In this document: in pieces, positions 56,861 to 64,000 of the stretch
How positions within the stretch are numbered: the first letter of the stretch is position 1
How the letters are laid out: each line of letters starts with the position of its first letter
DNA from: Paracoccaceae bacterium
GTDB taxonomy: Bacteria > Pseudomonadota > Alphaproteobacteria > Rhodobacterales > Rhodobacteraceae
Assembly (NCBI GenBank): GCA_026989055.1
Contig: JALSKC010000031.1
Span: 1 to 64,000 of the forward strand
DNA: 64,000 bases
Direction: 5' to 3'
Notes under the pieces: model-generated
Database searches by the model: none
The model's input: the letters and a program-made list of their open reading frames with translations, nothing else
Told to the model about the DNA's origin: nothing
Translations under genes and position numbers: made by a program

Positions 56861-59800
56861 GCCTCAGGCTCTCTTCGGGCGGGCGGCTGATCGAGCGCGA
56901 CCGGCCGCTCGATTTCACCTTCAACGGCCGGCGTCTGCGCGGTCTGGCCGGCGACAGCCTGGCCTCGGCGCTGCTGGCCAACGGGCAGATGCTGGTCGGG
57001 CGCTCCTTCAAGTATCACCGCCCGCGCGGGGTGGTGGCCAGCGGTGTCGAGGAGCCCAATGCGCTGGTCGGGCTCGGCCGCGGCGGGCGCTTCGAGCCGA
57101 ACCGGCGCGCCACCACCGTCGAGCTGTTCGACGGGCTGGAGGCGGTCAGCCAGAACCACTGGCCGGGGCTCGGATTCGACCTCGGTGCGCTCAACGACCT
57201 CGCCGCGCGCTTCCTGCCGGCCGGTTTCTACTACAAGACATTCATGGCCCCGCGCGGGGCCTGGGAGAAGCTGTTCGAACCGCTGATCCGCCGCGCCGCC
57301 GGGCTGGGGCGCGCACCGGAGGAGCCCGACCCGGACGGTTACGAGCATTTTCACGTTCACGTGGACGTGCTGGTAATCGGCGGCGGCATCTCCGGGTTGC
57401 AGGCGGCGCTGACGGCGGGACGGACCGGGGCGCGGGTGATGCTGGTGGAACAGGGGCCGCACTGGGGCGGGCGCGCCCCGGTGGAGGGGGTGCGCCTCGA
57501 CGGCCGGCCGGCGGCAGAATGGGTCGATGCGGCGCTGGGGGAACTGGAGCGCATGGGCAATGTCCATCTCCGCCGCCGCGCCATGGCGGTGGGTGTTTAT
57601 GACCACGGATATGCCCTGCTGCATGAACGTGTGGCCGCTCATACCCCCGGTGACGGCCGCCCGCGTCACCGGTTGTGGAAGGTTCGTGCCCGGCGCATCA
57701 TCACCGCCACCGGCGCGCTGGAGCGCCCGCTGGCCTTTGTCGGCAACGACGTTCCGGGCGTGATGCTGGCCTCGGCGGTGCGCGACTATGTGGTCAACTG
57801 GGCGGTCGCCCCGGGCCGGCGCACGGTGGTCGTCACCAATAACGATGATGCCTACCGCAGCGCGCTCGTGCTGCGCGAGGCGGGGTTGGAGGTGCCGGCC
57901 ATCGTCGATGCCCGCCCGCAGGCCGACGGGCCGCTGGTGCAGCGGGCGCGCGAGATGGGTATCCGCGTGGTCTCGGGGAGTGCCATCGCCGGGGTGAAGG
58001 GGCGCCGCCGGGTGCGGGGCGTGCGGCTGTGCGCCCATGAGGGCGAGGGCGCGGTGCTGGAGGAGATCGCCTGCGATGCGGTGGCCATGTCGGGGGGCTG
58101 GTCGCCGGTGGTGCATCTGTGGTCGCACTGCGGCGGCAAGCTGCTGTGGGAGGAGGGGCAGGCCCATTTCCGCCCCGACCCGCAGCGTCCGCCCACCGGC
58201 GCCGACGGGGCGCCTCTCGTCTTCGCTGCCGGCAATGCCAATGGCAGGATGGAGACTGCCGCCGCGCTGGCCGACGGGCAGGTGGCGGCCGAAGCCGCGC
58301 TGAAAGCCCTGGGGACGGGGCGGGAGCGGGGGGGCGCGCGGGCGCCGCTGCCCGCGGTGGCGCCCGAAGAGGTCGCGCCGATGCTGCCGGTGTGGCTCAT
58401 GCCGCGCAAGGCCGGGGCGAAGGCGCGGATGAAGATGTGGCTCGACTTCCAGAACGACGTGAAGGTTTCCGACGTCGAGCTGGCCGCCCGGGAGGGATAC
58501 GAAAGCGTCGAGCACACCAAGCGCTACACCACGCTCGGCATGGCAACAGATCAGGGAAAGCTCAGCAACATAAACGGCCTGGCCGTCCTTTCGGAAGCGC
58601 TCGGACAGCCGGTTCCCCAAACCGGGACCACCACCTTCCGCCCGCCCTGGGCTCCGGTCAGCTTTGGTGCCATCGCCGGGGAGGCGCGCGGAGATCTGTT
58701 TCAGCCGGTGCGCGAAACCCCGATTCACCGCTGGCACGAGACCCACGGCGCCCATTGGGAGCCCGTGGGCCAGTGGCGGCGCCCCTACGCCTATCCGCGC
58801 GATGGCGAGAGCCTCCATGATGCGGTGATTAGAGAGGTGAGGAACGCGAGGCAGGCCGTTGGATTGCTTGATGCATCTACCCTCGGCAAGATCCTTGTCA
58901 GGGGGCCGGATGCCGGGCGTTTCCTGGACATGATCTACACCAACATGATGAGCACGCTGAAGCCGGGGCGCTGCCGCTACGGGCTGATATGCAACGAGAA
59001 CGGCTTTCTGATCGACGATGGCGTGGTGGTGCGGCTCGACAAGGAAACCTTCCTGTGTCACACCACCACCGGCGGCGCCGAACGCATCCACGAGCACATG
59101 GAGCGCTGGCTGCAGACGGAGTGGTGGGACTGGCGGGTGTTCACCGCCGACCTGACCGAGCAGTATGCCCAGATCGCCGTGGTCGGGCCGAAGGCGCGGG
59201 CGCTGCTGGAAAGGCTCGGCGGGATGGATGTATCGCGCGAATCCCTGCCGTTCATGGAATGGCGGGCGGGCGAGCTGGCGGGCTTTGCGGTCCGCGTCTT
59301 CCGCATCTCGTTCTCGGGTGAACTCAGCTATGAAATCGCCGTGCCCGCCGGGCAGGGGCTGGCCCTGTGGGAGCGGCTGGTGGAGGAGGGGGCCGCATTC
59401 GGCATCATGCCCTACGGCACCGAGGCGCTGCATGTGATGCGGGCCGAGAAGGGCTTCATCATGATCGGGGATGAAACCGACGGCACGGTGATCCCGCAGG
59501 ATCTGGGGCTGGGCTGGGCGATCTCGAAGAAGAAGGCCGACTACCTGGGCAAGCGTGCCCATCAGCGCCCGCACATGACCGACCCGAACCGCTGGAAGCT
59601 GGTGGGGCTGGAGACGCTCGACGGCTCGGTGCTGCCCGACGGCGCCTACGCCGCGGCCGAAGGGGTGAACGAGAACGGCCAGCGCAAGGTGCAGGGGCGG
59701 GTGACCTCCAGCTATTTCTCGCCCACGCTGGGGCGTGGCATCGCCCTGGGGCTGGTCGAGCACGGTCCCGAGCGCATGGGCGAGGTGCTGGCGTTTCCTG

Positions 59801-59880
59801 CAACCGGCGGCCGCATCATCAGGGCCCGGATCGTCAGCCCGGTCTTCTACGACAAGGACGGGGAGAAGCAGAATGTCTGA
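56857..59880 (+). CDS. soxA: Sarcosine oxidase alpha subunit
   Basis: The 1007-residue large subunit. Order of domains: a ferredoxin-like N-terminal domain (about 1-100), an NAD-binding/disulfide-reductase fold with GGGISGLQAALTAG at 175-188, and a C-terminal aminomethyltransferase (GCV_T) domain (about 600-1000) that passes the methyl group to tetrahydrofolate. Start at 56857 is confirmed by the ATGA overlap with soxD. Full family length, no frame break. Confidence 0.96.
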   Translation: MSLRLSSGGRLIERDRPLDFTFNGRRLRGLAGDSLASALLANGQMLVGRSFKYHRPRGVVASGVEEPNALVGLGRGGRFEPNRRATTVELFDGLEAVSQNHWPGLGFDLGALNDLAARFLPAGFYYKTFMAPRGAWEKLFEPLIRRAAGLGRAPEEPDPDGYEHFHVHVDVLVIGGGISGLQAALTAGRTGARVMLVEQGPHWGGRAPVEGVRLDGRPAAEWVDAALGELERMGNVHLRRRAMAVGVYDHGYALLHERVAAHTPGDGRPRHRLWKVRARRIITATGALERPLAFVGNDVPGVMLASAVRDYVVNWAVAPGRRTVVVTNNDDAYRSALVLREAGLEVPAIVDARPQADGPLVQRAREMGIRVVSGSAIAGVKGRRRVRGVRLCAHEGEGAVLEEIACDAVAMSGGWSPVVHLWSHCGGKLLWEEGQAHFRPDPQRPPTGADGAPLVFAAGNANGRMETAAALADGQVAAEAALKALGTGRERGGARAPLPAVAPEEVAPMLPVWLMPRKAGAKARMKMWLDFQNDVKVSDVELAAREGYESVEHTKRYTTLGMATDQGKLSNINGLAVLSEALGQPVPQTGTTTFRPPWAPVSFGAIAGEARGDLFQPVRETPIHRWHETHGAHWEPVGQWRRPYAYPRDGESLHDAVIREVRNARQAVGLLDASTLGKILVRGPDAGRFLDMIYTNMMSTLKPGRCRYGLICNENGFLIDDGVVVRLDKETFLCHTTTGGAERIHEHMERWLQTEWWDWRVFTADLTEQYAQIAVVGPKARALLERLGGMDVSRESLPFMEWRAGELAGFAVRVFRISFSGELSYEIAVPAGQGLALWERLVEEGAAFGIMPYGTEALHVMRAEKGFIMIGDETDGTVIPQDLGLGWAISKKKADYLGKRAHQRPHMTDPNRWKLVGLETLDGSVLPDGAYAAAEGVNENGQRKVQGRVTSSYFSPTLGRGIALGLVEHGPERMGEVLAFPATGGRIIRARIVSPVFYDKDGEKQNV

Positions 59881-60439
59881 GCGGGAGGCTGCGCGGTTGC
59901 GCCTGCGCCGGGGGCCCGGTCTGGGGATGATCGCGCTGCGCTGCGCGCCCCATGTTCCGGGGCTGGGGGAGGCGCTGGGCGGGGCGCTGGGCGGCATGCG
60001 CGGCGCCGCGCTGCCGGAGCGGGGGCGGATCGTGAGCGCAAACGGGGGGGCGGTTGCCTGGATGTCGCCCGACGAATGGCTGCTCCTGTGTCCGCGGGAG
60101 CGGACGGCCGGGTTGCTGGAGCGGCTGTCGCGGGAACTGGCCGGCGAACATCACCTGCTGGCCGATGTGTCCGATGCGCGTGCGGTATTCACCCTGTCGG
60201 GGCCGGGCTGGCGCGAGGCCCTGGCCCGGCTGGGGCCGGCCGATGTGTCGCCGGCGGGTTTCGGCGCAGGGATGTTCCGCCGGAGCCGCCTCGGGCAGGT
60301 TGCCGCCGCCTTCTGGATTTCCGGGCCGGACGAGCTGCGCCTGTTCTGCCGGTCCTCGGTTGCCGGCTACATGGAGGCGCTTCTGGAAGGCGCGGCGCGG
60401 GGGGAGGGGCCGGGAATCTTCGACGCTCCCGGAGCCTGA
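59873..60439 (+). CDS. soxG: Sarcosine oxidase gamma subunit
   Basis: A 188-residue subunit with the family stretch AWMSPDEWLLLCPRE and ADVSDARAVFTLSGPGWRE, a fold related to the GCV_T domain. Start at 59873 follows GGGGAGAAG and overlaps the soxA stop by eight bases. It is the last sox gene. A 16-base duplication covers its end. Confidence 0.94.
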   Translation: MSEREAARLRLRRGPGLGMIALRCAPHVPGLGEALGGALGGMRGAALPERGRIVSANGGAVAWMSPDEWLLLCPRERTAGLLERLSRELAGEHHLLADVSDARAVFTLSGPGWREALARLGPADVSPAGFGAGMFRRSRLGQVAAAFWISGPDELRLFCRSSVAGYMEALLEGAARGEGPGIFDAPGA

Positions 60440-60453
60440 CGCTCCCGGAGTCC
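60422..60453. repeat. 16-bp tandem duplication across the soxG stop
   Basis: GACGCTCCCGGAGCCT followed by a copy with two changes (GACGCTCCCGGAGTCC). The soxG stop codon lies at the junction. Confidence 0.9.
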
Positions 60454-60517
60454 GGGGCCCGGGCCGCGTGCGCCCCGCTTTGCGCCCCTCGCGCCCCTCG
60501 CGCCCCGTCCGGTGCGT

Positions 60518-62035
60518 TCAGCGGGGCGGGGGCTTCTTGCCCAGGTGCTTGCGCAGCTTCGATGGTCCGGCCTTCCTGCGGCCGCTGAAGGGGTTCCTTT
60601 CCGACTGGCTGCGGAAGGTCAGGCGGATCGGTGCGCCGGGCAGGTCGAAATCTTCCCGGAGCCCGTTCACGAGGTAGCGCGCATAGCTTTCCGGCAGCCT
60701 GTCGGGGAAGGAGGCCATCACCACGAAGCCGGGCGGGCGGGTTCTGACCTGGGTCATGTAGCGCAGCCTGATCCGTCGCCCGGAGGGTGCCGGCGGGGGA
60801 TGGGCAGCGATCATGCCGGCCAGCCAGCGGTTCAGCCGCGCCGTCGGGATCCGGCGGTTCCAGGTTTCGTAGGCCCGCAGGACGGCCCGGCGCAGCTGCT
60901 CGATCCCGCTGCCGGTCCGGGCAGAGACGGTGACCAGCGGCGCGCCGCGCAGCTGTGGCAGGAGGCGCTCGAATCTCTCGCGCAGTTCTCCGATCCTGCG
61001 GCTGCGGTTGCCTTCCAGGTCCCACTTGTTCACCGCCAGCACGACCGCGCGGCCCTCGCGTTCGGCCAGGTCGGCGATCCGGAGGTCCTGCTGCTCGAAG
61101 GGCTTTTCCACGTCCAGAAGCACCACGACCACCTCGGCAAAGCGCACCGCGCGCAGCCCGTCGGCGACCGACAGCCTTTCCAGCCTGTCCTGGACCCGGG
61201 CCTTTCTGCGCATGCCGGCGGTATCGAAGATGCGCACCGCCAGGCCGTTCCATTCGGTGGCCACCGAGACCGCATCGCGGGTGATGCCGGCTTCGGGGCC
61301 GGTCAGCAGGCGGTCTTCGCCGAGGATCCGGTTGATCAGGGTGGACTTGCCGGCGTTGGGGCGCCCGACCACGGCGATCCGCAGCGGCCTGTCGCGGCTC
61401 GGCCGGTGCCGGGCGGCGGTATCTTGCCCGCCGTCGCCGCCGATTTCCACATCCACCTCGGGGGCGTCCTCCTCCGCAGCCTCCGCAGCGGGGGTGTCGT
61501 CGGCCGCAGCGGGGGTGTCGTCGCTCGCCTGCCGGGCGAAAGCTTCCGCCAGGGGGCGCAGGGCGGCATGGAGCTCGGCCATCCCCTCGCCATGTTCGGC
61601 AGACAGGCGGATCGGTTCGCCGAGCCCGAGCGCCCAGGCCTCGATCAGCCCGCCTTCGGCGGCTGCGCCCTCGGCCTTGTTGGCGGCGAGCAGGACATGG
61701 GCATTGCGCCGGCGCAGGAGGCGGGCGAAGCTTTCGTCGGCCGGGGTCACGCCGGCGCGGGCGTCGATCAGGAACAGGCAGGCATCGGCCATCTCGACCG
61801 CGCGTTCGGTCAGGGCGCGCATCCGGCCCTGGAGAGACTGATCGGTGGCCTCTTCCAGCCCTGCCGTATCGATCACCCTGAAGCGCAGATCGCCCAGCTT
61901 CGCCGTTCCCTCGCGCAGGTCACGGGTGACTCCGGGGCGGTCATCGACCAGCGCCAGCCGCTTGCCGACCAGGCGGTTGAACAGGGTCGATTTCCCGACA
62001 TTGGGACGGCCGACTATGGCAAGGGTGAAGTTCAT
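60518..62035 (-). CDS. der: Ribosome biogenesis GTPase Der
   Basis: Double-GTPase of 505 residues needed for 50S subunit assembly. Two G domains start GRPNVGKST (residue 9) and GRPNAGKST (about 217), with G3 DTAG and G4 NKAE/NKWD, followed by a KH-like domain (about 390-480) and a basic tail. The linker between the G domains has an in-frame duplication ([13 protein letters not shown]) from a 21-base tandem repeat at 61483-61524. The order TPR gene - bamB - der is as in many proteobacteria. Confidence 0.97.
   Translation of the reverse strand: MNFTLAIVGRPNVGKSTLFNRLVGKRLALVDDRPGVTRDLREGTAKLGDLRFRVIDTAGLEEATDQSLQGRMRALTERAVEMADACLFLIDARAGVTPADESFARLLRRRNAHVLLAANKAEGAAAEGGLIEAWALGLGEPIRLSAEHGEGMAELHAALRPLAEAFARQASDDTPAAADDTPAAEAAEEDAPEVDVEIGGDGGQDTAARHRPSRDRPLRIAVVGRPNAGKSTLINRILGEDRLLTGPEAGITRDAVSVATEWNGLAVRIFDTAGMRRKARVQDRLERLSVADGLRAVRFAEVVVVLLDVEKPFEQQDLRIADLAEREGRAVVLAVNKWDLEGNRSRRIGELRERFERLLPQLRGAPLVTVSARTGSGIEQLRRAVLRAYETWNRRIPTARLNRWLAGMIAAHPPPAPSGRRIRLRYMTQVRTRPPGFVVMASFPDRLPESYARYLVNGLREDFDLPGAPIRLTFRSQSERNPFSGRRKAGPSKLRKHLGKKPPPR
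61483..61524. repeat. 21-bp in-frame tandem duplication in der
   Basis: Two 21-base copies differing at the last base, in the flexible linker between the GTPase domains; adds one DDTPAA unit. Confidence 0.9.
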
Positions 62036-62087
62036 CGCAGCTGTGCTCCGGTTTCAGGGCAGGGGCTGCCCTTACACCAGCGCCGCG

Positions 62088-63458
62088 TCAACGGAAAGCC
62101 AGAAGCTGCCCCGCGGCATTCAGAAGATACATCGTCTCGCCGGCGACGATCGGCCGGCTCGCCGCGCCGCCGGGCAGCGCGACCCGGTATTGCAGGGCGC
62201 CGTCGGCCGGGTCGAAGCCGCGCAGCCAGCCGTCGCCCGAGGCGACCCAGAGCCGCCCGCCGGCGAGCACCGGCCCGAAATGGGCATAGACGTCGCGCCG
62301 TCGCCGGTCGTTGCGCGCGGGCTGGAATTCGGGCAGGGGCACCGCCCAGATCCGCCTGCCGCTGCGCCGCTCCAGCCGGACCAGCTGCGCCCGGTCCGAG
62401 ACGAGGAACAGGCTGTCGTCCTCGACCCAGACCGGCCCGGTCGCGCCTTCGGGGGCGTTCCACAGCCGCGTTCCGTCCTGCAGACGAAGCGCCACCGTCC
62501 GCCCGGCTGCATTGCCGGCATAGACGGTGCCGCGGTCGATCACCGGATCTGCGGTCACATCCGCGAGCCGGGCATAGGCCTGCCCGGGCCGACCGCCGGC
62601 AAGCGAGGCGCGCCAGATCCGCAGCCCGCCGCGCGGAAAGGCCGCGGCCAGCTGCGCCGAGCTGTAGGGGAAGACCACCCGCCCCCCGCCCACTGCCGGT
62701 GCGGCGCCGCCGGAGATTCCGGCAACCGAAGGCGTTCCGCTCAGCTGCCAGCGCACCCGCCCGGTTTCGGCGTCGATCGCCAGCCCCCGGCTGTCGCGGG
62801 TGCTGACATAGACCAGCCCGCCGGCAACCGTCGGAGCGCCGGCGGCGGGAGCCTCCAGCCGCTGCCGCCAGAGCGGCGCGCCGCTGTCGGGGGCCAGCGC
62901 GTAGAGGTCTCCGAAACCGGTCGTCACGAACAGCCTGCCGCCGCTGACGGCGAGTCCGCCGCCGGAGGCGTCGTCGGGGTCTTCTCCGGGCGGGGTCAGA
63001 TCACGCTGCCAGAGCAGCTGCCCGTCGGGGCCGAGCGCCGAGACGCGGGCCCGGCTGTCCAGGGCGAAGATGCGCCCCCCGGCGGCAACCGGATCGGCGG
63101 TGATCCGGTGCCGGCGGTCGTTGCCGGCGCCGATCCCGACCGACCAGAGCAGGGCGGGGGCGGTGCCCAGGGCCGGGTGGCGGATCCGGTTGCGCGCGTT
63201 GCCGGCCCGTTGCGGCCAGTCTGCATTGGCGCGCGGGGCCGGCAGGCGCAGCGGCTGGGCGCGGTTCCGGGTTTCGGCCTCTTCGCGTTCCGGGCGCAGG
63301 GGCTCGCGCGGGCCGGGCAGGGTGACGTCGGGCGGGGCGCAGGCGGTCAGCAGCATCAGCCCCGCGGCGGCGAGCAGCCCGAAGGGGCGCCCGGGCCGGG
63401 TGTCGGCGGGTGCCGGTGCCGCCTTCGGCCCGGGTGCTGCCGGATGGTCCCGTCCCAT
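62088..63458 (-). CDS. bamB: BamB-like outer membrane assembly lipoprotein
   Basis: A 456-residue lipoprotein with lipobox LLTAC and a PQQ-type beta-propeller (repeats such as GQLLWQRDL, SGAPLWRQRL and TGRVRWQLSG). BamB assists BamA in inserting outer-membrane proteins. Length and order upstream of der agree. Start 63458 (MGRDHPAAPG) is chosen because AAGGGGG lies seven bases upstream; earlier in-frame codons lie in repeated sequence. Confidence 0.88.
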   Translation of the reverse strand: MGRDHPAAPGPKAAPAPADTRPGRPFGLLAAAGLMLLTACAPPDVTLPGPREPLRPEREEAETRNRAQPLRLPAPRANADWPQRAGNARNRIRHPALGTAPALLWSVGIGAGNDRRHRITADPVAAGGRIFALDSRARVSALGPDGQLLWQRDLTPPGEDPDDASGGGLAVSGGRLFVTTGFGDLYALAPDSGAPLWRQRLEAPAAGAPTVAGGLVYVSTRDSRGLAIDAETGRVRWQLSGTPSVAGISGGAAPAVGGGRVVFPYSSAQLAAAFPRGGLRIWRASLAGGRPGQAYARLADVTADPVIDRGTVYAGNAAGRTVALRLQDGTRLWNAPEGATGPVWVEDDSLFLVSDRAQLVRLERRSGRRIWAVPLPEFQPARNDRRRRDVYAHFGPVLAGGRLWVASGDGWLRGFDPADGALQYRVALPGGAASRPIVAGETMYLLNAAGQLLAFR

Positions 63459-63541
63459 GTGCCTGCCCCCTTCCCCTGTCATTCGTCCTTCCGCACCCGT
63501 CTTCCGATCCGGCATCCGCCTGTCTTCCGCCCGTTGCCCCA

Positions 63542-63571
63542 TTCCGCGCCCCGTTCCGCGCCCCGTTCCGC
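63542..63571. repeat. 12-bp tandem repeat, two and a half copies
   Basis: TTCCGCGCCCCG twice followed by TTCCGC. It lies in the gap between the TPR gene and bamB; the rest of this 220-base gap shows nothing further. Confidence 0.9.
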
Positions 63572-63678
63572 AGCCGCCGTTTTCGCGCCGTCGCTCCGTT
63601 TCGTCTCCCGGGCCGTTTCACCTCCTGACCGGCTTGCCTCCCGGGCCGTGCAGCCACCCGTTCCGGTGCCGGCGCCGA

Positions 63679-64000
63679 TCAGGCGGCCTGCGGATCTCCT
63701 CCCAGTGCCACAATCAGCTGCGTCGCCCGCCGGCGCAAGCCCGCGGTGGCCGCCTCGTCGGCCAGGATCGCGCGCAGGCGTTCCAGCGCCGCCGCCCGCC
63801 GGTCGCTCTCTATCTCCGCCAGCGCCATCTGCTCTTCGGCGAGCAGGCGATAGGGCGCCCCCGGGGCCGCCAGGGGTGCGAGCCGCTCCAGGCGGGTTTC
63901 CGGCGGCAGTTCCTCTGCCGCGATCATGATCTCCTTCAGCGCGGCAAGGTCGCGCCAGACCGGCGGCAGGGAGGAATCGGCCGACAGGTCGGCCAGGAAC
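63679..64000 (-). CDS. TPR-type (YfgM-like) protein, C-terminal part
   Basis: The last 106 residues of a protein that continues past the right edge; the frame is open through base 64000. The visible part is helical and Ala/Leu/Glu-rich (MALAEIESDRRAAALERLRA), as expected of tetratricopeptide repeats. The position upstream of bamB-der matches YfgM, a periplasmic chaperone-associated TPR protein. The name is inferred from this order. Confidence 0.75.
   Translation of the reverse strand, partial: FLADLSADSSLPPVWRDLAALKEIMIAAEELPPETRLERLAPLAAPGAPYRLLAEEQMALAEIESDRRAAALERLRAILADEAATAGLRRRATQLIVALGGDPQAA

Noticed and set aside
56776-59997. A 1073-residue open frame antisense to soxA
   Set aside because: Same cause: lack of stop codons opposite a high-GC gene. 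The sense frame carries full sarcosine oxidase motifs.

Overview
The window is chromosomal DNA from a high-GC alphaproteobacterium, most likely a member of the Rhodobacterales (Rhodobacteraceae/Paracoccaceae). The evidence is the very high GC content, a cckA-recA neighbourhood, a bL21 ribosomal protein with a C-terminal helix-hairpin-helix extension, a heterotetrameric sarcosine oxidase locus, a leucyl/arginyl-transferase of the Bpt type next to an RDD protein, a two-subunit proton-translocating transhydrogenase, and CtrA-type and alphaproteobacterial SOS-type DNA motifs. Species cannot be named from the sequence alone.

Layout, left to right. 1-3482: end of an alpha-glucoside ABC uptake operon (aglG fragment, aglA, aglK). 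3576-9725: a SLAC1/TDT membrane protein, guaB, an RsmB-type rRNA methyltransferase and the cell-cycle kinase cckA. 10039-15831: recA with an SOS box, an exported EF-hand protein, glnE and two small proteins. 16004-19999: the Entner-Doudoroff genes edd-eda under a LacI-type palindrome, a lipoprotein and a PIN-domain protein. 20019-21984: a nested mobile-element scar (IS66 remnant, IS3-family element with a damaged orfB, IS481-like remnant) ending beside tRNA-Ser(CGA). 22399-24838: rplU-rpmA, a GNAT acetyltransferase and a small membrane protein. 24850-27402: ilvB-ilvN with a complete transcription-attenuation leader. 27615-34438: a histidine kinase/response regulator pair divergent from a TRAP transporter with an unusually long large subunit. 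34736-43250: bpt, RDD, SDR, ICMT-like methyltransferase, rhodanese, pntAB and a DUF3422 protein. 43503-51835: a five-gene peptide ABC importer divergent from an M20 amidohydrolase and a glutamine amidotransferase. 51888-53900: DUF1289, ruvX, ccmI. 54324-60439: sarcosine oxidase soxB-D-A-G interrupted by two small membrane-protein genes. 60518-64000: der, bamB-like and the end of a TPR gene.

Much of the window is nutrient uptake and intermediary metabolism: sugar, keto-acid-type and peptide import, Entner-Doudoroff glycolysis, branched-chain amino acid synthesis, NADPH supply and methylamine/glycine-betaine-type one-carbon catabolism (sarcosine). Regulatory structure is readable in several places: the ilv attenuator, the recA SOS box, a CtrA box in front of cckA, the edd operator, and strong hairpins directly after the binding-protein gene of both the TRAP and the peptide importer.

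A cross-cutting feature is the repeated occurrence of short head-to-tail duplications (12-21 bp, two to four copies), mainly in spacers but also at three gene ends or linkers. No CRISPR array, prophage or defence locus is visible. The most unusual items are the complete ilv attenuator, the tandem-duplication pattern, the two small membrane genes inside the sox operon, and the 780-residue TRAP large permease.
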